A stretch of DNA of 64,000 nt from Hippophae tibetana (GCA_037013495.1 CM072810.1:104126898-104190897); one strand, 5' to 3'. Shown: positions 1 through 11,829, counted from the first letter of the stretch. A program made the numbers and translations. Notes: a model not told the origin generated them from the sequence alone.

Positions 1-1240
1 TCTTTGCAGATGATTTCTTAATCTTTTTTAAAGGTACAATTAAGGAAGTTACACGGATTAAGCAAGTTTTGGTATTGTACGAAAAAGCTTTAGGAAAAAT
101 AATAAATTTTACTAAGTCTTCCTTGTTCTTGAGTTCCAATATGAATTAAGGAGTTAGACATGTTATTCAGCCAATATTAGATATGGGATTTGCAAATGAT
201 TTTGATAAATATTTAAGCCTTCTAACTCTTATGGATAGATCAAAAAAGTAACAATTTAACTATCTTGTGAAGCGGGTTCAAAAAAAGATTGGTGGGTAGG
301 AACAGAAGTAGTTGACTTTGATGGCTAAGGAAGTTCTTATAAAAATAGTTACATGTGCTTTGCCAGATTACGCCATGCAATATTTTGTATTACCTTTGGT
401 ACTTTGTGAGGAACTTGAGAAGTGTTGTCATAATTTCTTATGGGATTCAATAGATGAGAAAATGAATATACATTGGTTAGCATAGAATAGATTCACTAAG
501 AATCATGTTGAAAGTGGGTTAGAATTCGAAGATATCCACGCTTTTAATGTTGTCATGATGGCAAAACAGTGCTAGAGAATTATTTCAAATCCAAATTATC
601 TATTGTCAAAGGTGTTTAAGAGTATATGTTTTTGATAGAATTCTTTTTTTGATAATGGCCTTGGTTGTTCAATTACATGGACTTAGCGAGATTTTATTGT
701 AACTCAAGCTACTTGATAAGGGGGTTCAATGGGCCATCAGCCTTGAGTCATTCTTGAGTATTTGGGACCCGCCATAGCTAGTTAATACTGTTATGTTTAG
801 GCTGACAACATAACACTATGATCACAACACAATACTAATATGATATGTGAATGCTTTAATAATATTGATGCCCAAATTATTTTTTCAACTCAAGTGAGGG
901 AGATAAGTTGGTTTGGCATCCTATACCACATAAGTATTATATTGTCAAAATGGAATATCAAGTGAGACTTGCTAATCTAAAAGTTGATGGAATGAGTAAT
1001 TCCTTTACTGTGGAAAGTAGTCATGCACGGACTGATGCATGTTTGTGGAGGATTATTTGAAAGTTGAATGTCACACCAAAGCTTAAATACTTCTTACAAC
1101 GGTGTATGCATGAGGTGATGGCAGCTCAAGATGTTATAGAAAGATGAATCAGACGACCCATGAGGAAAACTAGTTGCCTATTATGTGGCGTTTGTAAAAA
1201 GACTATTATACACTTATTATTTGAGTATTTAGTTTTCTCA
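1..1240 (+). pseudogene. LINE (non-LTR retrotransposon) reverse-transcriptase remnant
   Basis: A decayed piece of the ORF2 protein of a plant L1-type LINE, cut by the left window edge. The catalytic FADD motif of the reverse transcriptase is encoded at bases 3-14. It is followed in frame by residues typical of this family (a YEKALGKIINFTKSS-like stretch) up to a stop near base 148. Another frame at about 320-480 gives the usual segment after the catalytic core (KEVLIK..., then a patch ending FLWDS). From about 1,040 to 1,240 a zinc-binding RT-associated (zf-RVT) domain can be read, with the WKLNVTPKLKYFL core and a Cys-x2-Cys pattern. Many stops and frame changes separate these pieces, so no protein is made. 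The 3' end of the element is not clear. Family assignment is from recognised motifs; the clade was not determined. Confidence 0.8.
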
Positions 1241-1786
1241 TAAGTTTTATGTACATTATGTCCCCTTGTTTTGTTGTTAAATATGGAATCTGAAACCCTT
1301 AAATGGAGCTTCCAATGGTTAATACATCTTACTGATACGTTGCATGACTCTTTTGAAATATAAATCCTCACCTTATATTCAATTTTGTACCATATTATTA
1401 TATTATGATATATATCAATATTATATAGAAAATGAATTAATTCTTCAAATTTTAAAATAATTCTTCAAATTTAAATACATGCAAATGCTTCGCACATAAT
1501 TTAATAAAAAAAGAATAGTTTACGTTAATTTACCAAAAATAACACGCTCCAATTCCTTTATCACACACCTTTATAACACTTGTAATGAAGTGTTGTAAAA
1601 GATAATCAATCAGCTATCATCCATTAATGAACTACAATTGGATCTAAACCTTTAACTCCTCTTGTCGTTTTATTGAAGAGACGACTAACAAAAATGCAGC
1701 AAAATTTACAGAGCAAAAATGTAGCAAAATCAGGCTACATTTCATTACTAAATATAAAAAAAAGATAACATTTTAATTAAAACCAG
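1241..1786. other. AT-rich intergenic spacer
   Basis: Between the LINE remnant and the 3' end of the coiled-coil gene. It may hold the rest of the LINE 3' end and the 3' UTR of the minus-strand gene. I see no coding exon or RNA gene in it. Confidence 0.5.
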
Positions 1787-3551
1787 TTACTCCTCTTGAG
1801 AACACTCGTTGAGCTTGGATAAGTTACCAAAAGGACTAGTTTTAGGCGTTAGAGGAAATTCTCCATCAGCAACATCACGAGGCTCATCAGTTGCATCATC
1901 TTCGACTATGTAAGGGAGTGGTGGTGGAGATGAGAAGTCTAAACGCATCCCCTGTATAACTTGTTCATAAGAAGGAGATGATAAATCTTGGGAATTAGTA
2001 AGCTGGTGATACTCAACCAGTTGATGAAGACATTGGTTTTCCCTAATCAAATTTGCATTTTCATTTGCAAGCCTTGACTTCTCTGCCAGTAGTGCCTCCA
2101 ATTGTAGCCTCACCTACCCAACAAAAAAAAATGTTGATAGTTTTATGTCACATGACTAGTATGAAAAACTTCAAAGACGCAAAAAAAGATAACCATCCTA
2201 AAATCAATTTAGACTGAAACACTTTTAATCACAACCAAACAAACCCATAGTTTCTTACCAGATCATCTTCCTCTGGTCTTATCCCTTTAGCAAACCCATC
2301 TCGAAGCCTTCTGTTTTCTTCTTCCAATAAAGCACATCGTTCTTGTGTAAAACTTAAACCAGATTTTATTGACTTTAGTTCCCTTGCAAGTGCAGTTGCT
2401 TTTGCTGCCATTGAAACTGCAAGCTGCACGAAAATGAACAATTAAAAGAAATCTCAAACTTTTGGGCTTTGGCTTTTTGCAGCTTCCCATCACTTGGTTC
2501 TTAAAACAAACAAACAATCAAACGAACAAAAAGCCTCAAACTTTTCAGATTTAGTAACACGTTGGACATAGGAGACTAACATTTTTGGCTTTTTTCATCT
2601 TCCCATCATTTGGGTCTTGCTCATCTTTGTTCTTTGATTCATCTTCTGGATCGTCTAAGCAATGACTGCTATCAAACCTTCTCTTCAATCCTATATTGGG
2701 CTCTGCTTCATTATTCTCCTGTTTTCCTGATTGCTCTTCTTTAGTTTCTGAGTTATTGAGGCCACTCTGGAATATTTCTGTTAATGTGGGCTGTTTTGCT
2801 AGATCAGTAGCTCCCTATTTATACAGCAAAAGGAACTTTGTAAGTTAAAATGTGATCTAATCTCCTCCAGTAGCTCATGTTCAAAGAAGCAAAAGCCAAA
2901 GTAAATGTCATATTTAATCAGTATGCCAAAAGTTGGGGCAGAGCATAACTCAAACTAACAGGAAAGTGTAAAGCTGAAATTGTACCTGAAGAGCACCTTC
3001 CAAATTATTCGATAGTTGAGACAGAGTATGAGCAATGGAGTCAAAACCTCTTATCAAGAGCAACGAGTCTTCCTTCAATCGTTTCGCACGTTCAGACTTC
3101 CCCAACTTCTGAAGTAACAGTCAGATCGTTAAAATAGAAAACAACCCAGGATCATTAGTTTTCTTACCTATCAAAGATCCCAAAACTATTCAGAGAAAAA
3201 TGAGTTAAAAATGTAAGATATGAACACTCACGGTTTGTGTGGGCATTGAAGAATCAGAAATTGGGCATTGCCCAATTGGGATTTTGGAGCTTTGATCCTC
3301 AAGAAGCATGTCAACACGGCTACGAAGAGTGCTCCAGAATCGCTTATCAGAAGATGGACTAAACAGAGGAGAAGAACCCACTGAGAAGCTCGTTGATTCC
3401 TGTAAAGATATAGTAGAAATTTCAAATTTGTTAGGGAAATTGCCCAGCTTAGATAATAAAGTGGAATTAGATCAGAATTTAAAATGACGATGAAGAATTA
3501 AGAAACCTTGTTGAGATGGGTAGGTGATAGCGTCTCCACTGAAGCTGCCAT
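1787..3551 (-). CDS. Plant coiled-coil protein of unknown function, 353 aa, six exons
   Basis: Exons (minus strand, high to low): 3551-3507, 3399-3232, 3108-2986, 2814-2581, 2423-2259 and 2113-1787. All introns are GT-AG, all junctions fall between codons, and the sum is 353 codons plus stop. The protein starts [15 protein letters not shown] and has a Ser-rich N-terminal part (about residues 16-70). It then has a Leu-rich helical segment (about 72-112), an acidic, Lys-rich linker with basic patches (GLKRRFD near 155, KMKKAK near 185), and a strong coiled coil across exons 5-6 (about 195-260; [13 protein letters not shown] and [19 protein letters not shown]). The C-terminus is acidic and Pro-rich. 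No catalytic motif is seen. The basic patches could be nuclear signals, but this is inference. The start is the first ATG after a TATA-like box and short leader. I remember similar plant proteins annotated only as tropomyosin-like or hypothetical, and cannot give a function. Confidence 0.85.
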
Positions 3552-3630
3552 TAGAGAGAGAAAGATCGAGAGGGTGAAGAGTAACGGCTAGTTTGAAAGA
3601 AGATGATGATAATAATAATGGGACTGGGAC

Positions 3631-3640
3631 ATTTAAATAG
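3631..3640 (-). promoter_or_regulatory. TATA-like box of the coiled-coil gene
   Basis: On the minus strand this reads CTATTTAAAT. It lies about 80 bases upstream of the ATG at 3551, with a CT-rich leader in between, as expected for a plant core promoter. Position and composition only. Confidence 0.45.
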
Positions 3641-3659
3641 AAGCGCCGATTAGTCTCTA

Positions 3660-5548
3660 ACGTTCTAAAAACTATCTGAGAGGAGTGGTTCTAGTCCACT
3701 GCTTTCAAGATTCTTTTTTTAGGTTTGAGGAATTATTGATTCTGATTCGAGTATTTGACGAAATGTTATTTCAGTTATAAAATTCAAGATTATTATAAAT
3801 TTTTATTTAAAAAAATAAATACTTAATAAAAATAATATAATTAATAATAAATAATTCATATTCTAATGGAGAAAAAATTAGGTATATTTGAGGCTGACTA
3901 ACAGAGTTCATTAGATTTTTAATTTTTTTTAACAAAATGTTCAAATCAATGGTTATAAAAGGGATCAGGAATACACTATAACTATACTCCGTTTCATGCA
4001 AGTTTTTCTCCCTCTAAGTTGAAAATCCCCACTGAAGTTAAGATCTGCACAAACTTATTAAAATATTTAAATAATTATCATTATTTTAAATATTAAATAT
4101 TAATAATTAAAATTAAAATTAATAAATAAATATAAATATAAATAAATTATACAATATTTAAAAATAAGGATAATAATAATAGTATAGATAAACATAGGTA
4201 GATTAGTGATGCACGTCAAAGTCAATTATTGTCGTTAAGATGTTTTAAGCAACTTGGAATCTTGGATTGATCTCAATGCTACTATTACTTCCTTTTCAAT
4301 ACGAGTAATATTAGAATATTTTTTTTACTTTTTTTCTTCTTCTTCTTCACTTCTTATTAGATTATTTTAAGCATGAATTAAATAAATATCCATATATTTT
4401 TTATTAATATAAGAAATTTTCTAAGATAATTTTAAATTTTTAAAAATAATTATAAATTTTACAAAAATTTCTACCATATAAATTCAATATTTTTACAAAA
4501 ATTATACTCCCGATCTTGTGCAATTGATATCAACAATCTTATATATAAAAAATAGTGTATTTATCAAAAGTTTGTAATAAATTTTAAATTATGTAATATA
4601 AAATTATTAATAAATACAATTAATTTTACATAATTATATTCAATGATAAACTACTATGTCAATTATAATTGTATTGTTATAATATAAAAGTATTTTATCT
4701 TCAAACTCAATAATTTATAAGTACTTAATAGATAATATGGTCATGTAGTTTTAATCAAATAAGTGTATTAGTCGTCTAGCTTTCAACTCAATCACTTTAA
4801 TCACTAACTTAAGAAAAAAATATACTTTAGGTCTAAAAATAATGCACACATGTCTTATAATTTTGGACTTTTAAGATTAAAGTACACATAGTATAATTTT
4901 AAACTTTTAAGACTAAAGTACATATTTTTTAAAATTATGTAATTAAAACTCTTAAAAGTAATAGAACTAAAATGCTTATTTAGTAAAAGTTATGAAACTT
5001 CTACACCTAAGGGTGTAGCTATGTAGGGAACAACATAGGGTTGTAATCCTGATAGAATTTATCACAAAAAGATAGTTAAGTTTACCCACATTTTTATTTT
5101 ATATGTGTTATTATATATGTCAATAATTTTAATATGTTTATGATTTAAGTCACTTTATTATTATTTTATTCATTTTTTTTTTCAAGTAATTATGTTCCCA
5201 TATTATTTGTTATATATGAAATGATAAATAAAACAAAAACACTTAATTCAAAATAAATTATATATATTTATTTTAAAAAATAATTTTCTATAAAACATTG
5301 TATATATTGTTACGTATTAAAATTGTTTATTTTTATAATAAGATAAAAATATAAAAATAATACTAAATTAATTAAGTTTAGTTAAAAAGAAATGTTCGTA
5401 ACAATATAATATAAGGGTGACAATAGTGGCTATAAGTATAGCATTGAAACTCAACCTTACATAAGACGAATTATATAAGAATGAAAAAGGTAGAAATATC
5501 AAAATCATCGATAATAATGATTACGTAAATCAAAATAGAGCAAAATGT
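3660..5548. other. AT-rich intergenic sequence without recognisable genes
   Basis: Very AT-rich, with short palindromic runs. The only ORF here, near 3,807-4,001 on the minus strand, is low-complexity and probably chance. Nothing else is supported. Confidence 0.5.
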
Positions 5549-5670
5549 AAAAATAGTAAAAGGGTGCCTATTTTAGGTCCTTATTTCGACCCTTTTAGTC
5601 AAAGGAACGTAAAAAAAGTAAAAAGGGTGACTATCTTATGTCCTTATTTCGATCCTTTTAGTCAAAGGCA
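5549..5670. repeat. Tandem duplication, two copies of about 61 bp
   Basis: Copies at about 5549-5610 and 5611-5670 share the order AGTAAAAGGGTG, then TCCTTATTTCGA, then CCTTTTAGTCAAAGG, with a few substitutions. It lies just upstream of the RACK1-like fragment. Confidence 0.75.
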
Positions 5671-5939
5671 TGGACTCGAGAATTAAGATTAAGGCTGTGT
5701 AGTGTCATTATGGGCTTGGGCCTACATGGACCGAACTTTTAAAGAACCACAAACCCAAAGCTTAGGAACTCTCCTACTGTTGAGAAGTTTTGGAGAAGCA
5801 AATTTACGTTTTAACCCTTCTATCTTTTTCTAGTCTTATCATTCCAGAATGCAGCGAGACTTCTCACCCTCTTTTGTCTTTTCATACCCCACCTCTTCGC
5901 GTGGAAATACAGCCCTCTACGTTCGCGAGTAGCCCAGGC

Positions 5940-6260
5940 CCAAGAATTTTTCAGCTCTCTCTTTCCAACTCACGGGATGTTGAGCTTCGTCTTCGGTACT
6001 TAACCATTAGTGTATATGCTCGTAGGTTCATGGGTCATACCAAATACGTTCTCTCAATTGTCTTCTCGATCGACAACCGTCAGATCATTCCAGCCTCTCG
6101 TGATTGTACGGTCAAGCTCTGGAACACACTCGGTGATGGTAAATACAACATTACTGATGGTGATGCCCATAATAATTGGGCTGGCTGCCCTGGATTTAAC
6201 TGCAATGCTTTGCAACCCACTATTTGTTCCAGTGGTGGAAAATATGATGATTATAAGTAC
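5940..6260 (+). pseudogene. RACK1-like WD40-repeat gene fragment
   Basis: An open frame runs 5790-6266 (158 codons), but only its second half looks like a protein. From about 5,949 it follows the plant RACK1 (receptor for activated C kinase 1, a ribosome-bound WD40 scaffold) order: an ELRL-like strand, ARRFMGHTKYVLS, FSIDNRQI, SRDCTVKLWNTLG, then DGDAHNNW and LQPTI. This spans about one and a half of the seven WD blades. The usual WD dipeptides and the S-W-D end of the next blade are lost or changed, and the frame ends soon after. The upstream half has no recognisable RACK1 sequence. No intron is seen in the piece, so it may be a retrocopy or a captured fragment. It is too short to form a propeller, and I consider it non-functional. 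Confidence 0.75.
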
Positions 6261-6651
6261 ATGTGAAACTAATCAATTGATTATAAGTACACATTTCTAT
6301 CAAAGCATATTATACCGTTAATTTAAGTCTTATATCACAAATAATGTTATCTTTTTTCTTAACATTATGTTACATTCGTATATATTTTTATACGTAATAT
6401 GTTATAATCATCGTACTTTCAACAACACATCAAATCTAATACGTTACATTCACGTGTATTTTTATACCTAATCTTTTACATTCAATATAATTTTAAAAAC
6501 CCACTAAATTTAGATGTGATAATTTTGGTTACGATCAAGAATACAAATCTAACACAATATGATATGAATTATTTTTTAGTTATAATTATTTATTAATTTT
6601 TTTTGTTTATAAAGATAATAAATTGTCTTATCATTATCAATAATTAATATA

Positions 6652-7050
6652 TTACATTCACATTTATCTTTATATATAACTTATTGTATCTACATTTATC
6701 TTTATATGTTACATCAATTTGTATCTTTAAATATAACATATTACATCATCAGCATAGTCGTAGCTTTGATAGGTGGCTAGAGCTCTAGTAAAGATGACGA
6801 TAATGATTGTGAGAGAAATTATGAGGTTTGCTTTGATCTCGTTTTTATTAAAATTATAAAATAATGATATTTTTGTCGACTTGTTAAGTAATTTAATTTT
6901 AAAATATAAGTTTTGTAATAAATTATTATTAATTAAAAAAATCAATTAATTTATTAAAATTAATGCTATTTAGTTCAAAATCTCAATTTTTGGTATATTT
7001 AAATGGTAAAAATATTCTAAAAATCTTATGTTTTATTATAAAATAAACAC
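6652..7050. repeat. Direct repeat copy A (about 400 bp)
   Basis: Copy A of a diverged duplication; copy B is at about 7113-7510. Shared landmarks in the same order: TTTATCTTTATAT near the start, AGAGCT then GTAAAGA, GATTGT then GAGGTTTG, AATTATTATTAATTAAAAAA, TCTCAATTTTTGGTATATTT, and TTATGTTTTATTATAAAATA at the end. Confidence 0.75.
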
Positions 7051-7112
7051 TTAGTATAATGCTTATTTTTCATATCAATTTAGGTCTCTTTTATTTCAAA
7101 AAGTAAACTAAA

Positions 7113-7510
7113 TTACATATATCTTTATATGTAACTTGTTGTATTTATCTACATATATCTTTTAATATATGTAATATGTTATATTTATATATAATATTTA
7201 CATTAATTTATACCTTTAAATATAATATATTATATCATCTCTAACGGGATGTTCAGAGCTTTGATGAGTGGTTAGAGCTATTGTAAAGACGACTATAGTG
7301 ATTGTAGAAGAAGTTGTGAGGTTTGTCTTTTATCTTGAAGTTTTTTGATTTGTTAAGTAATTTAATTTAGAAATATAAGTTTTGTGTTAAATTATTATTA
7401 ATTAAAAAAATTAATCAATTTATTAAAATCTCAAAATCTCAATTTTTGGTATATTTAAAAGGCAAAAGTATTCTAAAAATCTTATGTTTTATTATAAAAT
7501 AAACACTAAG
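7113..7510. repeat. Direct repeat copy B (about 400 bp)
   Basis: Second copy of the repeat described for 6652-7050, offset by about 460 bases. It differs by substitutions and small deletions. Neither copy has a coding frame I can recognise. Confidence 0.75.
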
Positions 7511-7965
7511 ATATAATGCTTGTTTTCAACTACTGCTTCAAAAAGGATTAATAATTTGGATAATGTGTTGGGACATATTCAATGCTTTACAATTTCATCT
7601 TATATACCATTCAAAATTTTACATAATAAAGATAAATATGAACCGTAAAAGTATAAACTCCAACCCATCAATAACTACGTGTGAATATATAATTATTAAT
7701 TTAAAAACTTTAAATGCATCACTTTAAATATCTTTTTTTTATCACGTTAGTTATAACTTTGAACTTAAACAAATGACAGATCAATTCAAAAATAGATATA
7801 TTTTTAAGGCATCGAAAATAAATATTAAAAGCACTCTTAAAGCTTCAAAAATATTAAAATCGCAATGAATTCAAACATTAAATATTTTTAAAAATAAAAT
7901 AATATTAAATCAATTTTGCAGGGAAAATAAACAGTATTATAATCTAATATGATTTAAATTTGTAG

Positions 7966-8042
7966 GTGAAGGAAATGAAGACAAACTTTGAATCTTTAGA
8001 TGAAACTGAATATGTTTTCATAAGAATTGCAGTTGCAGATAG
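7966..8042 (+). other. Possible orphan exon (77 nt)
   Basis: The stretch is preceded by TTTGTAG and followed by AG|GTGAGG, so it is bounded by good splice acceptor and donor sequences. It is open in one frame (VKEMKTNFESLDETE then YVFIRIAVADR) and is less AT-rich than its surroundings. I do not recognise the protein and see no neighbouring exons, so it may be a relic of a captured gene or chance. Confidence 0.25.
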
Positions 8043-8049
8043 GTGAGGT

Positions 8050-9940
8050 GTTAAATGCTACTAAATTACAGCAATTACTTTTCTTTTTTCTCTTCAGAAG
8101 TAAGTTCTGGTTTTAAATTATGAATATGGTCTTTTTTATTGATGAAATATTCTTACTCGTATTTTTTTTATTTTTTATTTTTTGTCTAACGAGAAATAAA
8201 TGCAAATATATTATACTTTGTATCTTTTACTGTGTAATAATAGAATTTTGTGGCCGAATATGTATAATTGGCGAAAAAGTCGGAAAAGATAAAGTTTGGT
8301 CGCAAATCTCATAACATTATCTTAAATGTTTTTGAAATTTGTCATATTTTTAATTACGTACATTAAGTTTATAAAATATTTAAAATGTTATTATATTTTA
8401 ACGATGTTAATTTTTTATTAATTACTATTTAGATTATTATTCTTAAAAGTTTTAATACAATGTTTTATAGATCGATATAATTTTTAATTAAAGATTAATA
8501 TTAATTTAATTGATAGTCTTTGTTTATTTATTAAAAGTAATAATCTTAAAAGTTTATTATTTTAATTTATAAATCTAATTTTTTTCTATATTCATTAAAA
8601 TTGCATAGTATATTATGTCTTTATTATGTTGTTTGCTTAATTCTAATCTTGAATCTATTAATTGTTTTTAAAAATTACTCTTTCATTTGTTAAATCTAAT
8701 AATTCTAATTTATTTACTCATGATTCAATGTTCATAGAGTAATATCTTCATAAATCATATGTGTTGAATGTATATTATTTTGTCCTATTTTTAGTATACA
8801 ATAAGATTTTTCTTGTGTACATATAATGTATTTATAATCTTCAAAAAAATAATATCCAAACATTAAGTTATTAAAGTCTTATTTCTCTAATTTCACACAT
8901 TTTTAACTAAAATAGTCTTTTAGTGTCCTTGAAATAAGATGGTCTATGGTGCTTGTAATAGTTTTAATATAATCTGTATAGATATTTAATTAAGTGTTAA
9001 ATCTTTTAAAATTTTCAAGACAAGTTTCATAGTTTTTATTTTTAAAATATTCATTTAAATAATATAGATAACTTTTATCAAATGTTTCTAATAGAATTAG
9101 ATTTTTCTCTTTGATTTCCATTAGAATTATTAGTTATTTATTTCGAAAAATAAATTTCATTTTCCTGTTTTAACAATATTATGTCTTGTTGTAAGAAAAT
9201 ATTTCAACATTTAAGATTCTTAACTAGCTTAAATTTATAATTATTATACCTGAATTTGATAGGTTCATCACGATCTTTCCTTCTTTTCGTCTTCTTTTGT
9301 TACACATGTTATGCCTTAATTTTGCTCAAACCTCAACGTCTTCTTGGCAATGGTGAGCCTTCTACATCCATACATAAATTGTGTCCAATAGTCGACTTAC
9401 TAAAGAAGAGTAATTGAACTTCATTTTATTCCAAATATAATAATTATTACAACTTAAGGCCAACTAATAACCTTTAAAGGGGTGTTTAACCACTCATTGT
9501 TACTGGGTATAACATTATTAGTTTTGAGATTTCTAGATATAAAGGTTTTCTATGCTATAGTGTTTCAGAGTAAAGAGCTTTGGATTTCTATGTATTTGTG
9601 TGTTCTGAAATGATAATAAGGGTTCCTTTTATATAACAAACGAATCCCTGTTTACCAGACTAAAATTATTATTTTACCCTTGTTTTAATAATTCATTTGT
9701 TTTTCTTCTTTAAAGGATAGCCACTTCTTTTTTCCTTGACACATACTACCGACTAAGATATGGAGTCTACATCTTTATTCTTGTTTAGTCTTGTACTGAC
9801 AGCTTGTTTTCTTATTTTTCTTTGTCATTTTTTTGTCGATAGTTCCTTTGATGACGTTGATGATGACGCATCTTCATCTTTGTTGTCTCTTTTGGGGAAC
9901 ATAAAACGTGTAAGCATACACGGTAACAAGTAATAAAATT
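8050..9940. other. AT-rich sequence without recognisable genes
   Basis: Long AT-rich stretch. The 64-codon frame at 8120-8314 is Phe/Leu-rich low-complexity sequence and is not convincing. No RNA gene or transposon end was identified. Confidence 0.5.
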
Positions 9941-10633
9941 TGATAAGTAAGTTATCGTTCCCACGGAGATTTGTTACTACAGTTTGTTGAGTACTAAAAT
10001 TATCTCTCTCTGATTTTATCCAAAACGATCATTGATTTGGAAAAACTTTAAGAAAAGAGTTTAATAACAAAATAAAAGAAATATAGGATTGCAGTTTTTC
10101 ATCAAATTAATCCACTCGAATCATGTTATTTTCTTTTGATTTATATTTTTTAAGTACATTTAATTTGTCAACCGAAAACTTCTAATTTTATCCATACATC
10201 TCTTCTGAGCTCCGTATAAACACATCTCGCTAAATTAATTCACTATATTCCTATGAGAATTAAATTCACCAAGATTCATTACGTTCTAAGTTCTCAAATG
10301 ACCACACATACAACTTCATCATACATGTCATTCTATCTATAAGTAATATACACAAAAATGTTTCTTCCAAGTTTATTTAAGTGTCACGGATCATTTGATA
10401 AAATTCGTAAATAATCAAAAGCATTAAGCACAAAATAGAATAAACAAATCGAACGTCTTATAAATCTTTCAAAAATAATTAAAATCAAAGCGTCAAAAAT
10501 TTAGATAAAATGCAACCCTAGAAAAATTAAATTATTCATAAATTAAAAATTAAAATTACAACAGTTAAGGAAAATAAGATGAAGAACAAAGAAAAATTAA
10601 ATCATTCCGGATTGTAAATATTTGGCACACACA

Positions 10634-10670
10634 GAACACAACAGAAGCCAAAAATGGCTTCTGCGTGTTC
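10634..10670. repeat. Strong inverted repeat (hairpin)
   Basis: Arms CAGAAGCCA and TGGCTTCTG pair perfectly around an AAAA loop (10642-10663). The stem extends outward with GAACAC (10634-10639) and GTGTTC (10665-10670) after a small unpaired bulge, giving 15 base pairs. It is far more GC-rich than the local background. Confidence 0.8.
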
Positions 10671-10745
10671 CACAGTCCACCCCTGAATACTACTAAAAAT
10701 CTCAAACTCTAAACTCTCAAAAACTCTCTACTCTATCATAATATC

Positions 10746-10758
10746 CCCTATTTATAGC
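10746..10758 (-). promoter_or_regulatory. TATA box on the minus strand
   Basis: On the minus strand it reads CTATAAATAGGGG, close to the plant TATA consensus, followed about 30 bases later by a GA-rich leader. Consistent with transcription leftward from the candidate LTR. Confidence 0.45.
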
Positions 10759-10850
10759 AAAAAAAATCCATTTAAAATAATACATTTTTTAAACACGCGT
10801 AAAAAATTTGCATTGAAAATAAAACCCTGACATTTTCCTTAAATTCCGCA

Positions 10851-10893
10851 TCCACGCGTAAAAAAGAGAATATTAATTTTTTTTACGCGTGGA
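10851..10893. repeat. Inverted repeat with ACGCGT core
   Basis: Arms TCCACGCGTAAAAA (10851-10864) and TTTTTACGCGTGGA (10880-10893) are exact reverse complements around a 15-base loop. A third related copy, CACGCGTAAAAAA, lies at about 10795. Confidence 0.8.
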
Positions 10894-10935
10894 CGACAGA
10901 AACACAGAGCGTCATTCTTGATTTTTTTTATTCAA

Positions 10936-11215
10936 TCTGCATGCCATGTGTCAATCTATGATTGGCTGCAGAATTAATAGAGACATGTGGTAGCATTTCA
11001 TTCGGTGAGGAAACCGGCTGCACGTAGAGCTCGTAGCACGGGATAATGGTGCGAGGAACGTGGGAGATAACGACTACAACGCATGCGTGATCCTGCGCTT
11101 TTGCGCTTACCATAACATGCCACGTGTCAACATATTATTGGCTACAAGGAATGGTGGGACACGTGGTAGCCATCTATTGGTTGAATAATCGGGCACATGT
11201 GAATCGGCCGCACGA
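10936..11215. repeat. Two-copy repeat with ACGTG boxes
   Basis: About 10936-11040 and 11113-11215 share the order CATGCCA-GTGTCAA, ATTGGCT, then ACA(C)GTGGTAGC, then CGGC-GCAC. Copies are roughly 175 bases apart and diverged. Copy 2 contains CCACGTGTC and ACACGTGG, palindromic G-box-type cores. Confidence 0.65.
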
Positions 11216-11829
11216 AATCATACTTTGAAAACACGTCAGACACGTGGGTCCCATCCTGCGTGCCAGCCTACGCGGCAGGTGGACCCCACTCGGGCACTGA
11301 GCCGCGTGACTCTAGGAATATTGGGTCCACTCGCTTTTGTTGGGTTTGAACCGCATACACCAATCATAACCATTTCTTGTGTGATCTGATGGTTGACGTG
11401 GCGCGCGTGGGATTCTTCTCTCCTGCGCAGAAAATTCAATTTTAATTAATTGCATTTTGATCTACAAATTTAATTCAAATTATATTTTAAACTTTCTTTA
11501 ATTACAATTAAGCATTTTTCTAATTTAAATTAAATTTTAAACTTTTAATAATTAAAATTAAGCTCGATTTTAATTTAAATTATATTTTAGACTTTTATAA
11601 ATTGTAATTAAGAACTCTTTTATTTTAAATTATATTTGTGAACATAAATTTTTCAATTAAATACGGTTTCGATTCAAATTATTTAATTTTTTTTAAAAAA
11701 AGTATTCCTTAACACATAAAAGGTAAATATTAATTTATTTAACTAAAATTAAGCAAAAATATCAAGAACATAGCAATTATAATTAATAAAATACATGAAA
11801 ATAACTATATAAAATACAGTTATCAATCT

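Larger units (their letters stand above)
9941..11825 (-). mobile_element. Candidate solo LTR or non-autonomous retroelement
   Basis: The block begins TGATAAG and ends GTTATCA, giving TG...CA ends and a short imperfect terminal inverted repeat. A minus-strand TATA box lies inside it (10746-10758). Sequence on the upstream side of that box is GC-rich with repeats and ACGT-core boxes, as in a U3 enhancer; on the other side is a leader-like stretch. No coding domain is present. The flanking five bases differ (AAATT and ATCTT), so a target-site duplication is not seen and the boundaries are tentative. It could instead be an unrelated GC-rich spacer. Confidence 0.3.

Noticed and set aside
10928..11439. 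Two minus-strand frames of 61 and 67 codons in the GC-rich block
   Set aside because: They track the repeated GC-rich DNA and have no domain or gene context.
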